In this document: one piece after another, positions 45,987-55,928 of the stretch
Position numbering within the stretch: the stretch's first letter is position 1
How the letters are laid out: the number at the start of each line of letters is the position of its first letter
Assembly: GCA_964017235.1 (NCBI GenBank)
Contig: OZ024929.1
Coordinates: 22,007,464 to 22,071,463, forward strand
Direction: 5' to 3'
Origin: Sabellastarte sp. h YS-2021
Lineage: Eukaryota; Annelida; Polychaeta; Sabellida; Sabellidae
DNA: 64,000 bases
Translations under genes and position numbers: made by a program
The notes under the pieces: model-generated
Seen by the model: only the letters and a program-made list of their open reading frames with translations
The model's database searches: none
Told to the model about the DNA's origin: nothing

Positions 45987-47109
45987 TTATAAGAAAGGAA
46001 AAATCTGGCACAGATATAACTTGTTTCATCACTTGTTCGGAAAATTACTCTCTGGTTAGAAGCCACTGCAAGCCAATTTTTATTTTGCTCAGTGTCTTTT
46101 TCAGCATTTTAATTCATTGTCATTGCTTAAACAGCTTAAAAGGATAGCTTAGATCAAAGTATTGACCACAGTGATGGAAACATACCATACTGGTAGTACT
46201 GGTTGTATCATTCTGGAATGGTGATTTTGTGCCTCTGAATCAGTAAAGAGATTAACCACAGTAAAAGTTCCAAAAGATATAAAAGGCTAGGTTAGATACT
46301 AAAATTAGCTGTTTAGTAAGTTTGGATTGTTGCCAGAGTATATGTCATAAATGGTAGAACTATTAATTTTAAAATCTATTCATAATACTTCTGTGTTGGT
46401 TTCCTTTTCACAAGATAAATATGTTAAATAGGTCAAAACAAGAAAACTGCCTTTGTTGGTATTTGTTTTGATTATATTCTGAAGGAGTGGATATACGCAC
46501 ATGCCAAACATGAATGAAATCCATGCAGTCACTTTTGAATATAAGCCATAATGGTGGTATACATAAGTTTCATATAATGAAGTTACATTTGGGGGTTTAA
46601 GGGCACCGTGAAGTGGACATCTTTCTGTGGCTTAAGAACACCAACATACCCAGCACAGATGAAATTTGTCCTGTAGGGTTTGAAATATTAGCCGTTGGAA
46701 TGTTTCCCAGTCACTTGTTGACTGAAATGCTGCCACAAAATGAACATATTTTAGGGGCATAACCCCATTCATATTCAAATATAAATAAATTCCATCATGT
46801 ATATTTTATAATATTGGTCATTGAAGTATTGTCCTAAAAGTCTGAACAACTTTATGCTTGCAATAAACTGGACAACTTTCTTACGCCTAGGTACATCTAC
46901 ATGGTAGATATAAATTGATTCCACCATGCACATTTAAAAGTAAAGTAATTGAAGTAATTGTGAAAATTAGGAAACCTAAGAAATGCAAGTACATTTGCAC
47001 AGTCAGCAGTTTATTATCTTATACCAAGTGGGCCATTGAGAGATAATAACCTTGGCACTGACCAAGGATATAAATCTCATAGTTATTTACATGAGTGATC
47101 TTTCCTCAC

Positions 47110-47296
47110 CAGTTTTGCTGTCGAATGACATTGGTGGTCTCTGAATTGCCATCTTCCAGGTGAGTTGAGCACAAGTTGTAAGATATTCTTCAAGCTTGAG
47201 TACTTCAATGGAGAAATTTTTACTTCCTTGTATAGTGCTGCAACGTTTCTTGATGCTTGCATTTGCTCTGGGTCTCAGTTTACTTTCCATGATTCC
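47110..47296 (-). CDS. MIEAP-like gene, exon 7 of those found
   Basis: Acceptor TATATTTTCAG|GGAATC, donor AAAACTG|GTGAGG, 187 bp, phase 0 in and 1 out. It encodes MESKLRPRANASIKKRC, a helical stretch with LKLEEYLTTCAQLTWKMAI, and QRPPMSFDSKTG. The W-x-M-x-x-Q-x-P-P-M signature fits the MIEAP C-terminal domain. If the donor were ignored the frame would stop after EERSLM, but the phase fit to the terminal exon and its motif content favour splicing. A SINE begins only 17 bp upstream of the acceptor. Confidence 0.8.
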
Positions 47297-47313
47297 CTGA
47301 AAATATAGGAATG

Positions 47314-47473
47314 AGGTCCACAGTGGCCTAGTGGTTAGCAAGTTTGGCATCTAACCACAAGTTGTTACCTCTATGTGGGATTCGACTCCCAAAAGTGGCA
47401 ATACTGAGGACCTGTCCCAATATGACCCTGGCTGTTGAACAGGACGTAAAACCCCAACTTGGAACTTTGAAAG
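47314..47473 (+). mobile_element. tRNA-derived SINE in a MIEAP-like intron
   Basis: The head has an A-box-like segment (TGGCCTAGTGGTTAGC) and a B box (GGGATTCGACTCCC). The body CCAATATGACCCTGGCTG ends GGACGTAAAACCCCAAC. The flanks TATAGGAATGA (47303-47313) and TATAAGAATGA (47474-47484) form an 11-bp target duplication with one change. It is oriented antisense to the gene, close to a splice acceptor. Confidence 0.8.
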
Positions 47474-48428
47474 TATAAGAATGATGGAAAATATATTACT
47501 TACATAAATATTGTTTTATTTATGAAGTAAGCCATTGAAATAATTTTGTACTATAATATGCATTAAACATTTTTCAAGAGCAGACAACTTATTTACCTTG
47601 TTTAAGAGGTAGGATGGATCAGCTGATATAAGGTATAACATAGCACATAATTCTAAACTCTGAAGTTATGGGTGAAAGTGAAATGTTAACAGGTGTCACT
47701 TTGCTTGCCAATATTTTGCAGAATCTTGAGAAACTAATTTATTGCATTGTATATTAAATCTTAGTCCAAAGATCAAAGTTGATGTTTTACATTAACAGCT
47801 AGGCTACATTCATACAGGAACTCAGCATATAATTGTCACTTTATATTACGTCTATGGTCTCCTGTACTACATGATTCAAAGTTCCATTTGAACAAACCTG
47901 GCTGCACAAGTAGAGTCAACACTACTACCTGACACTCCCCAAACTTGAAAAGTATCAACGAGGACCATTTGTGAACATCTCTGGGGTTCTTTAGCCTGCC
48001 ATTGGCTTTGGCGCCCAATGACAGAGGACCACAACTTAAAGTGGTCATCCAGGCCACTAATAAAGTATGTATCTGCCTGTACATGACATTTAACCCAGGT
48101 CAACTGTGTTTCTGGGATAGTAATAAATAAAAAGATTAAAATAAATAATAAATAAATAATATGATTTCTTATCTGTGCATTGTATATTGACCCTGTTAGT
48201 AATTCAAAATTACTGGTATTTTCAGCCAGTTTTTATCTTTTTTTCATGATAGAATTGTTGTCCACCAATGTAAAACTGGTTTAATACAGCAATGAAACTG
48301 ACCATTACAATATGCAATAAACAGACTAAAGACCTGTTAAGTCATAATATACTCAATGGTATTAAATATATGATTTTTAATAATAGCACTGTGGAAAGAG
48401 TACTAAATAGATTTACATAGCATTTTAC
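47474..48428. other. MIEAP-like intron sequence
   Basis: No exon signal. A GC-richer patch at 47880-48110 with minus-strand frames of 75-82 codons has no recognised motif and could be an unclassified repeat. Confidence 0.4.
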
Positions 48429-48695
48429 CTGTACTATAATTGACACATCTGCTGTATCAGCAGTGATTCGGAGAAAATCTCCAATACCATTTTTCACCCC
48501 ATCTGGAATCCTTTTCACGGCCATGGTGTCAACTTTACTTTTCATGTTAATGGATGAAAAATCCAGAGGAGTTGGTGCATTTTCTCCTTGTTTAGATATG
48601 GCATGATAAATAGCATTCTGAATCTCCTGATGTCTCATGAAAGCTTCAGACTCAGCGCTCTGTATAGCAAGTACAAAAGCTGAAGTCAGTAAATG
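48429..48695 (-). CDS. MIEAP-like gene, exon 6 of those found
   Basis: 267 bp, phase 0 in and out, with donor GTACAG|GTAAAA. It encodes 89 residues, including SAFVLAIQSAESEAFMRHQE, IQNAIYHAISK and GIGDFLRITADTADVSIIVQ. Two acceptors are possible. ACTTCAG at 48680 would put the exon out of frame with its upstream partner. TTCAAG at 48696 keeps phase 0 and adds HLLTS, so I chose it. The intron upstream, 7.0 kb long, houses the DIRS-order element. Confidence 0.72.
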
Positions 48696-49355
48696 CTTGA
48701 ACATTATAAATATGTAATAATTTTGTAAATTTTATTCATATTGAATGTCATAATAATTATGAAGTTTGTTAATATTTAAAGCCTGTTTTTCTGATGCGGA
48801 ATTACCAAAAATGGAGAATTATAAAAAAATATTAAAGCAAACATTCTTAAATTATGCTATTAGCTCAATTATATTTTTTACTCTATTTGTAAAATGAGCA
48901 TAAAGCAGTTTTACACATTCACAGGAACATAAACAGTACTTCACATTTCCAGAAACATTTTTATGAACTACTTCACACTTATATATGTTTATATTGCCCT
49001 GATCTTGGTGAGAATTTAAAATAAAAATTTTGTTGGGAAAAATACCAATTATTCACATCAGAATAAGTGTAATTAAAACTGAACCTGTTGGCTTGGCCTA
49101 ATAGGGGCTTAGCCTCTCAAGCCAGAAGTTACGACAGTATTTGTAGACCTACCTTAAGCCCTTAATAGGTTGGGATGTTTGTCACATGACCATAGTTTGG
49201 CGCCTTATGTTGTTTACTGTGGAACTTGGAAGGGATCAGACGTGGAATATTGGAAAGGAAAATCTTGTGTGGAATAATAACAAGAGTTTTACCGCTATTT
49301 TATCAATTGTGTTTTAGTTATCAGTTTTTAGTATTCTTAACAATCACTAACTTTT

Positions 49356-51107
49356 ATGGAACAATTTTGTTACAAGTGTGATACGGCACATATTAGACCT
49401 GTTGGAAGACGCTGTTATAGGACAGGTATGGCAACAAACATCACATCTGACCAAGCAACAGTGGCGGCCAGTGCCCTTATCTCCCAGCAGTCGGTAGGAG
49501 GACTCCCAAGCCCTATACAGGCCGGCCCCTCAGGTAGTTCGCTTAATAGCAACACATCTAACACCATGATCACTACAAGTAATTCACAAACTCAACACAC
49601 AAACCTCAGGACAGATGAACTGATCCTAGCTGAACTCCAGAAATTATCAGCTAGAATGACTCAAGTCGAACAGGAGCTACATACGGATACCTTCGCCTCC
49701 ACCCCCAGGAGGCGGAAGAGGACAGGCCCTAACAGACAGGCAAGTGACAGTTCAATGTTTGGTGCAATTAACAGAACAGGGGCCTATACATCTGTAGACG
49801 AAAGTGCAGTTCAGCCCAGGAATCCAGAAGTTCGAATCCCAGTACATGTTCATTCCAACAGCACCACCATTACCACCACATCCAGCCTGTTCGCCCAGGC
49901 CCACCAAGTGAGTGCACAGCAAGGGAATGTAGCCACTAACACACAAACTGTCTTCTCCACGTGTCGTACCTCGAATCACACTCACCAGGTACAAACAGCA
50001 CCTAATGCAGTTACATTTACAACCACACAAAGGGGACCAGTGTTGTCAACAGCAATCCAAGGTACGGGACCCTGGCTGGGGCCAGTACCCACAACAAATC
50101 TGCAAGTAGTTTCTTCTATTCCCCACCAAGCGACAGTCGTTGGCACATCACAGCAATCCCAGGTCGCACAGAATGGGCTGCAACAACACCACATCCAAGC
50201 GACCCATATGCAGGGTTCACACTTGCCAGGGCAAGTACCTCCTGGGGTAGGGCAAGTACCCCTCCTACCAACAGGAATAACACAGGCACCATTGCTTAAC
50301 ACCCACATGGCTCATGCAACAGTTCCACAAACTAGCAATCAAGCAGTGACCCGGGACCACACCATTATCCCCAGCATCCAAGCCTTGAGGACAACCGCAG
50401 TGAACCAGGACCTAGTGCAGCAACGACTTCAAGAACTGAATCACCTTGCCCTCCCTCAGCAGCAAGGTAACTACATTCATTATAACCCACCACAAGTTAC
50501 CCAAACACATGTGGCCACCAAACCCAAGGGGAAGAAGGAAAAGGTCGAGGTCGTATGGCCCCAAGATTGTGCTTTTGTGGGCCATCTCAGAGCAAGGGTA
50601 AGCTATGAACAGCTAACGCAAGCCCAATTTGTGCTGGGCTTCCTGAGATCTTTCCTGGAGGAACAGGATGGTGTCATAAAGGGTAATATGGTAGAGTACC
50701 TCACAGAACTCTTTCAGAACGTCTGTGATCACAGCTGGCAAGCAGCGAAAGGAGCCCATCTGGTGGTCATGACCAAGATGGAGGAAGGGCTCATCGCTTG
50801 GAACGACCTCAAGAAAGTTAATAAGGTTAGAAAAACATATGTCAGGGCTACTAGCAACCCCAGTAGCAGTCAACCAGACAACACCAACAGTAGCAACAAG
50901 AAAGGACCCAGAAAATCAAGCTCCATCCCGTGTAAAGACTATAATGAGGGTAGGTGTTCTAAAACAGCTGATCATGATCAGGGGCTCATAACACACAAGC
51001 ATGTGTGTGCGTATTGTATGTATACGTATAGCAGGCTGTATAACCACCCTGAAGCACAATGCAATAACAAGAGACGGAAAAACAGTAATGGTATGCCACA
51101 ACAGTGA
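49356..51107 (+). CDS. Gag-like protein of the DIRS-order element
   Basis: 583 residues from ATG at 49356 to TGA. The N-terminus has a small Cys cluster (FCYKCDTAHIRP then CYRTG). A long low-complexity Q/T/S/N-rich middle (about residues 40-390) follows, with coiled-coil character near residues 90-110. A charged globular part comes after (KGKKEKVEVVWPQDCAFVG; YEQLTQAQFVLGFLRSFLEE). The C-terminus (about 526-569) carries a Cys/His cluster (PCKDYNEGRC, HVCAYC, YNHPEAQC) resembling the zinc-binding end seen in ORF1 of DIRS-type elements. It probably packages the element RNA. The assignment rests on position and Cys/His pattern; Gag sequences of these elements are poorly conserved. Confidence 0.72.
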   Translation: MEQFCYKCDTAHIRPVGRRCYRTGMATNITSDQATVAASALISQQSVGGLPSPIQAGPSGSSLNSNTSNTMITTSNSQTQHTNLRTDELILAELQKLSARMTQVEQELHTDTFASTPRRRKRTGPNRQASDSSMFGAINRTGAYTSVDESAVQPRNPEVRIPVHVHSNSTTITTTSSLFAQAHQVSAQQGNVATNTQTVFSTCRTSNHTHQVQTAPNAVTFTTTQRGPVLSTAIQGTGPWLGPVPTTNLQVVSSIPHQATVVGTSQQSQVAQNGLQQHHIQATHMQGSHLPGQVPPGVGQVPLLPTGITQAPLLNTHMAHATVPQTSNQAVTRDHTIIPSIQALRTTAVNQDLVQQRLQELNHLALPQQQGNYIHYNPPQVTQTHVATKPKGKKEKVEVVWPQDCAFVGHLRARVSYEQLTQAQFVLGFLRSFLEEQDGVIKGNMVEYLTELFQNVCDHSWQAAKGAHLVVMTKMEEGLIAWNDLKKVNKVRKTYVRATSNPSSSQPDNTNSSNKKGPRKSSSIPCKDYNEGRCSKTADHDQGLITHKHVCAYCMYTYSRLYNHPEAQCNNKRRKNSNGMPQQ

Positions 51108-51241
51108 CAAAATGTTGAGTTAACATCTATGGAGGCTAACTGTAATGTTAATAACAGAAAGCATGAACATGACATTTGTAAAAAAGTAGTTAAAGTAGAT
51201 CAGTCGTCAGTACACAGTTATGTGAAGAATAATGATAATGG

Positions 51242-53167
51242 TTGCACTGGTCCCAGTGGGAACCAGGTGCCAAATGCATCATGGCATTTGACCCCAATAT
51301 TGCAATTAGAGATCTAGGTCAACATTCTTGGGCCAAAGTGTCCAAAAAACAATTGAACCAAATTGACATTCAATTACTTGACAATAAGTGTCAAGACCTT
51401 TCACGCTTCATGGACCAACACACACAGCATACGGGTTTTATTCCTCTGTCTCCCTTGCAATTTGGGGAAATTAAAGAATGTGACAAATGTATTCATGACC
51501 CAGAGCTTTGTAAAGATCCTGTCAAGTTATATGACATTGTTAACAGTTTCCAATGCCCCAATTTTTTGGGAGCACGTGTACAAGTCAATTATGATATGAA
51601 TTTAGACCTGATTGACAAATTAGCTGAAGGTTACTGGGATTGGCATCTCCCACTATTTTTACGCTACGGATTCCCTATGGACTTTAAGGGTTCCCATGGG
51701 GATCTCATTTCAGCTTCTGACAGTCACCCCTCAGCACTACAATTCCCTGAGCATGTTACAGCTTATTTAACAGATGAAATGGATCACCAAGCTATATACG
51801 GTCCTTTCAAAAATAAACCCTTTGGTGGTATAACACACATTTCCCCCTTTATCACTCACCAGAAGCAAGACAGCAACAAACGTAGGGTCATCATAGACCT
51901 TTCCTGGCCCAATGGGGCCAGTGTTAATCACTATACACACAGTAATGAATACATGGGTACCGCCTTTAAACTGTGCTACCCTTCTGTCGATACCTTTACG
52001 GATAGACTACGGAAACTCGGTAGAGGAGCCTTGATGCACAAAATCGACCTCTCTCGGGCCTTCAGACAGCTGAAGGTAGATCCAGCAGATTACCCCCTTC
52101 TGTGTCTCTTCTGGCAAGGTAACTACTATGTAGACGGGTCGTACGCGTTCGGCCATCGTACGGGAGCAATGGGGTGCAGTAGGCTCACAGATTTCTTAAG
52201 ATATGTACATTCAAAGCAAGGATACTACCTCATGTCATATATTGACGATTTACTTGGGGCGGAAGTGGGCGACAAAGCCCAGAAAAGCTTCGATACCATG
52301 TGCACCTTACTCAGGGACCTCAATATTCCCACTAGCCCTGCAAAGCTGACCCCTCCCACCACCCGTATCATTTGCTTGGGCATTGAGATAGACTCAGTAA
52401 AAGCATCCATGTCCATTCCTGAAAATAAACTAGAAGAAATTCTTCTGGCCTGTAAGAATTTTAAAAAATTAACCCAATTTACAAAGAAACAGCTACAGAG
52501 TCTGTTGGGAAGCCTCATGTTTATACACAAGGTAGTCCACCCAGCTAGGTACTTTGTAAACAGGTTACTAGAAACCCTAAGAGGAATGGATAGGGAAAGA
52601 ATCCCCATGTCAGAGCCAGTTCAACGTGATATTAATTGGTTTTTGAAATTTGTAAAGAGCTTCAATGGTACTGCCACGTACATTCATACTAAGTTGTATA
52701 GCACTGATTGTATTCAATTAGATGCCTGTCTTACGGGTATTGGTGGCAGATTCAATGAATGTGTATACACATACCAATTTAGACACAATGAAATACCCTC
52801 AATGTTTACTATAGTGCATCTAGAGATGTGGAATGTCCTAGTAGCCCTGAGGTTATGGGGCCATATGTGGGCCAAAAAACAAATAATTATTGAATGTGAT
52901 AATGAAGCAGTTGTTTCTGTGGTGAATAGTGGAGTGACAAAAGACACTGGCCTAGGGGCTCTGGTGCGTAATATATGGCTGGAAACAGCCTTGAAAGACA
53001 TTCAGCTTAAATTAATACATGTCAAAGGAAAAAACAATCAATGTGCTGACTTATTGTCGCGTTGGCACTTAGTAAACAACAATTGGCATAAATTAATGGC
53101 AATGGTTCATCGCCCTGTATGGTTCAATATAACCAGTGACATGTTGTGCATTCAATTGGATATTTAG
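51242..53167 (+). CDS. Reverse transcriptase - RNase H polyprotein of the DIRS-order element
   Basis: 641 residues from the first ATG at 51242; an ATG at 51281 (MAFDPNIAIRDLG) is an equally plausible start. Reverse transcriptase motif A is HKIDLSRAFRQLKVDP (Asp269) and motif C is YIDDLLG (333-336). A fingers segment with RRVIIDLSWPNG precedes them. RNase H follows, with catalytic acidic residues recognisable as Asp494 (QLDACLTGIGG), Glu528 (HLEMWNVLVAL), Asp553 (IECDNEAVVSVV) and Asp603 (NQCADLLSRW). All catalytic residues are present. No methyltransferase domain follows. It copies element RNA into DNA for integration by the neighbouring recombinase. It starts about 135 bp after the Gag-like stop. 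Confidence 0.95.
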   Translation: MHWSQWEPGAKCIMAFDPNIAIRDLGQHSWAKVSKKQLNQIDIQLLDNKCQDLSRFMDQHTQHTGFIPLSPLQFGEIKECDKCIHDPELCKDPVKLYDIVNSFQCPNFLGARVQVNYDMNLDLIDKLAEGYWDWHLPLFLRYGFPMDFKGSHGDLISASDSHPSALQFPEHVTAYLTDEMDHQAIYGPFKNKPFGGITHISPFITHQKQDSNKRRVIIDLSWPNGASVNHYTHSNEYMGTAFKLCYPSVDTFTDRLRKLGRGALMHKIDLSRAFRQLKVDPADYPLLCLFWQGNYYVDGSYAFGHRTGAMGCSRLTDFLRYVHSKQGYYLMSYIDDLLGAEVGDKAQKSFDTMCTLLRDLNIPTSPAKLTPPTTRIICLGIEIDSVKASMSIPENKLEEILLACKNFKKLTQFTKKQLQSLLGSLMFIHKVVHPARYFVNRLLETLRGMDRERIPMSEPVQRDINWFLKFVKSFNGTATYIHTKLYSTDCIQLDACLTGIGGRFNECVYTYQFRHNEIPSMFTIVHLEMWNVLVALRLWGHMWAKKQIIIECDNEAVVSVVNSGVTKDTGLGALVRNIWLETALKDIQLKLIHVKGKNNQCADLLSRWHLVNNNWHKLMAMVHRPVWFNITSDMLCIQLDI

Positions 53168-53226
53168 TTATGTGATGTGTTCCACTTGTTTCAGGTTCTA
53201 GCCCTGCCCTCTGTGCACTGCTGAGG

Positions 53227-54174
53227 ATGGCCAGCGCCAGAATTCCATCAGGCTATCGACCAAAGACTTCAAGGGCCCACCACTCCCACTTTACATTATT
53301 CCTCCAGTTCCTCCAATTCATAAATGTGGATATTCTGGAAATTACCCATTCTTCCATTTTAGCCTTTATCGAATTTTTATGTTTCAATAATCTCTCCCAT
53401 GCTAGCATTCAATCCTACCTCTCCTCCCTCAGGTCCCAGTTCAAACTCTTGTCTCTTTCCCTGGCCCCCCTTTCCCATCATTCGGTCACCCTGGCCCTCA
53501 GGAGTATTGCCCTCCATGTCCCTGTCCCCAAAAAGGTCAAAGGTTTATTCGACCTCCAGTCCCTTTCTTCTATCATTTCAATTTCGGCCCTCCTCCCCTC
53601 CGGCCCTACCTATAAGGCCCTATTCCTAACTGCCTTCTTTGCCTTTTTCCGCCTTTCTAACTTGGTCCCTCCCTCTGTGTCCTCCTTCTCCCCTCTCATT
53701 CACTTATGTAGAGCTGATTTCATCCCCCACCCTGAATTCGCAACCATGGTGGTCAAGTGGTCCAAAACCCTTCAGAAACAGTCCCAATTCGCTACTGTCC
53801 AAATCCCAGTCTTATCACCCTCTGACCTATGCCCTGTCACTGCTCTCAAAGCCATGATTGCTTCCTTCCCACTTCCTCCCAATGCCCCCCTCTTTGCCAT
53901 TCCCCAGGGTCAGTCCTTTGTCCCCCTTACCGAAAGTAAGGTTCGAAAAACCTTGGCCTCCATTATCACCTCCATGGGCCTGGATCCCTCTTCCCACTCC
54001 TTCCACTGCTTTAGGCGATCCGGGGCCTCTTTAGCTTTTAATGCTGACGTTTCCCTTCAGTCGATCCAACAACAGGGAACATGGACTTCTGAGGCCGTAT
54101 GGTCCTACATTGTAGCCAATCCTCAAGCCCAAGGTTCTGTCTCTCTAGCTTTTAAAAAATTACTACAACCATAA
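53227..54174 (+). CDS. Tyrosine recombinase of the DIRS-order element
   Basis: 315 residues. The N-terminal SAM-like core-binding region (RAHHSHFTLFLQFLQF; SIQSYLSSLRSQF) is followed by the catalytic domain. Arg142 (FFAFFRLSNLVP), the His260-x-x-Arg263 box (HCFRRSGAS) and Tyr294 (AVWSYIVANP) give the full R-H-R-Y set, so the enzyme looks intact. Tyrosine recombinases replace the DDE integrase in DIRS-order elements and insert a circular DNA intermediate, usually without target duplication. Codon use is C- and pyrimidine-rich, unlike the two upstream ORFs; this is odd for genes of one element and may reflect a different origin or constraint. It starts 59 bp after the RT stop. Confidence 0.95.
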   Translation: MASARIPSGYRPKTSRAHHSHFTLFLQFLQFINVDILEITHSSILAFIEFLCFNNLSHASIQSYLSSLRSQFKLLSLSLAPLSHHSVTLALRSIALHVPVPKKVKGLFDLQSLSSIISISALLPSGPTYKALFLTAFFAFFRLSNLVPPSVSSFSPLIHLCRADFIPHPEFATMVVKWSKTLQKQSQFATVQIPVLSPSDLCPVTALKAMIASFPLPPNAPLFAIPQGQSFVPLTESKVRKTLASIITSMGLDPSSHSFHCFRRSGASLAFNADVSLQSIQQQGTWTSEAVWSYIVANPQAQGSVSLAFKKLLQP

Positions 54175-54580
54175 CTACCACTATCTGGCACTTGGGTAAA
54201 TCATATCACAGTTAAACCCAACTACTATGAACACTTTACACTTAGTAATCTTTGTGGTACATATACTCCAGAAAGGCTGGTAGAAAAGCCTGGGTGATTT
54301 ATATTTGTATACAGCAAAAAATTATTTATTGTACATTTTAACTAATCGAAAACTCAAGTATTAGTAACTTTTATTAGTTTTAGTAACTTAGTAATCTCAA
54401 CAAGTTCGCTCATATCTGTTATACTTAGTATTAATAGTAACTTTCTTAGTGGTTAGTTTTAACTTAGTATCTTAGTATTGTTTTAGTATTAATGTTAGAT
54501 GTTAGTATATGTTGTTTGTACTGTGTATGTCGGTATTAATAAATAATTTTTATCCCAACCTGGCTTACTTCTTGGCTTGA

Positions 54581-55062
54581 AATTGAAATAGCGTTATTTG
54601 TTTTTCTAATAGATTAATACATTTGCCACTAACACTTTAAACAATTACCTGTCATAACATAATTAGATGGGAGTTTAGACAACTCTTTGTATTATATGAA
54701 TCAGTCCAAACTCAGCGGCATTGGATTTGTTTATTGTATAGAAGCTGCTATCATGAATAATAAATTTGGGATTATACACTTGCACTTTCATGATCTCCGA
54801 CTTGATTGTCAAGTCAGAGATTTGGCTTGCATGTTAGTGGCTGTTGTATAGGAGTTTTACCCTGAGACAAGGAAAATAAAATGCACTGGGTATTCAAATA
54901 TATGAATTATAATCAACCAGAAAAAACACAGGAAAATTATAAATCACCATCAGGCATATGAATGTTTCTGCCTTGTTGTTCCATTTCTCGTGTAGTGTGA
55001 AAGCCCCACAGTTTCTAAACCATTCTTTCATTACATTTACGTTTGCGTTTCTGTTCTGTTAA
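54581..55062. other. MIEAP-like intron, no feature
   Basis: AT-rich intronic sequence between the DIRS-order element and the mariner-type MITE; no exon signal. Confidence 0.4.
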
Positions 55063-55520
55063 TAGAGAGGTTTAGTGATGCGTTTGACAGCAACCTAACG
55101 CAAAATAATTTCCGTAAGAGATACGTTAAGTTTGAAGAGGATAGGTTTGTTAAATAAGGGTTTAGCAATACGTCCATATCAAAGAGTGCAGGTCAGCTTA
55201 GTTTCTTTGATGTGATAAAAAAGAAGCATCGTTTGTAAACAGACCTCTGGTATTCATATAGGAAAATATAGTGAACTGAAACCTGGCCAAAACGTGGTGT
55301 ACATATTTATCTGTCTATGGGGTTGTGGCAAATTTATTTGTAGTGTGTAGTTTTTATATATAATAGATAGGGGTGAGTGAACGTAAATAAGCCAGCCTTT
55401 ACGTATAAAACGTAACGTAATTGACCCCCAAAACCTTAAAAGTCATCTGATATACATCTAATGCTGACGTAAATATGTTTGCGTTTAATGTTTTGTTGGC
55501 CAAAACGTAACACCTCTCTA
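55063..55520. mobile_element. Tc1/mariner-type MITE with TA target duplication
   Basis: A TA at 55063 and at 55519 flanks inverted ends GAGAGGTTTAGTGATGCGTTT and GAGAGGTGTTACGTTTTGG (the right end read on the minus strand). The 454-bp body is rich in AACGTAA/TTACGTT motifs in both orientations. It has no transposase frame. It is a non-autonomous element in a MIEAP-like intron. Confidence 0.65.
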
Positions 55521-55729
55521 GTGTGTGAAACAAATTTTAGTGAAAAAAATATGACCAGAAAACCAGAAAGAAATTTTGTCCTTTCCCATATCGAACAACG
55601 TGCCAAATTTACTGCTCCATTTATATATTTTAAGACATTTTTAGAACAAAAATCTATGGCAACAGTGGTAAATGACTTATGGTGCAAATTGTCTGCGGGT
55701 TACAGTAAATAAATTCTTGAATAACATAC

Positions 55730-55928
55730 CTTCATAATAGAAACAAGAGTCTTCAAGGCTATTTCATTTGGGACATTGGAATTATCCAGCCTTTCCTTTG
55801 CTTCGAGCCAGTCATTACTGAGAAAGAGCTGATATTCTTCAGCTATTTTCATCGGTCTGTTCTTTATCCCAATGTTTTCTAGTGCTCCTTCATCACAGCT
55901 TACTTTGGAGTTCATTTCTGCAGCCAGT
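55730..55928 (-). CDS. MIEAP-like gene, exon 5 of those found (start of the C-terminal domain)
   Basis: Acceptor TGTGTTTTAG|A, donor ATGAAG|GTATGT, 199 bp, entering at the third codon base and leaving at phase 0. It encodes LAAEMNSKVSCDEG, then NRPMKIAEEYQLFLSNDWLE and a helical end ALKTLVSIMK. The NRP-x-K-x-A-E-x-Y/F ... N-x-W pattern marks the start of the MIEAP-type domain. It joins in phase to both 57174-57278 and 48429-48695. Confidence 0.8.

Larger units (their letters stand above)
49090..54580 (+). mobile_element. Nearly intact DIRS-order (Ngaro-like) retrotransposon
   Basis: Three long uninterrupted ORFs (Gag-like, RT/RNase H, tyrosine recombinase) lie head to tail in a 5-kb block of higher GC content than its surroundings. 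There is no integrase, no protease and no DAM-type methyltransferase domain, so Ngaro-like fits better than DIRS1/PAT. The outer limits are tentative. CAAGCCAGAAGTTACGACAG (49118-49137) and the inverse of 54559-54579 (CAAGCCAAGAAGTAAGCCAG) look like imperfect inverted terminal repeats, with the 10-mer AGGTTGGGAT also inverted (49167-49176 and 54552-54561). It sits antisense in an intron of the MIEAP-like gene. Full-length frames indicate a recent insertion that may still be active. Confidence 0.8.

Noticed and set aside
47836-48103. Two overlapping minus frames (75-82 codons) in a GC-richer patch
   Set aside because: No recognised domain and no splice sites that fit the MIEAP-like phase chain; probably an unclassified repeat.
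48429-48679. Alternative acceptor ACTTCAG for MIEAP-like exon 6
   Set aside because: It would put the exon out of frame with the phase-0 donor at 55730; the acceptor at 48696 keeps one open reading frame.
49752-50308. Minus-strand frames of 92-108 codons opposite the Gag-like ORF
   Set aside because: Shadow frames of the low-complexity Q/T-rich region of the Gag-like protein.
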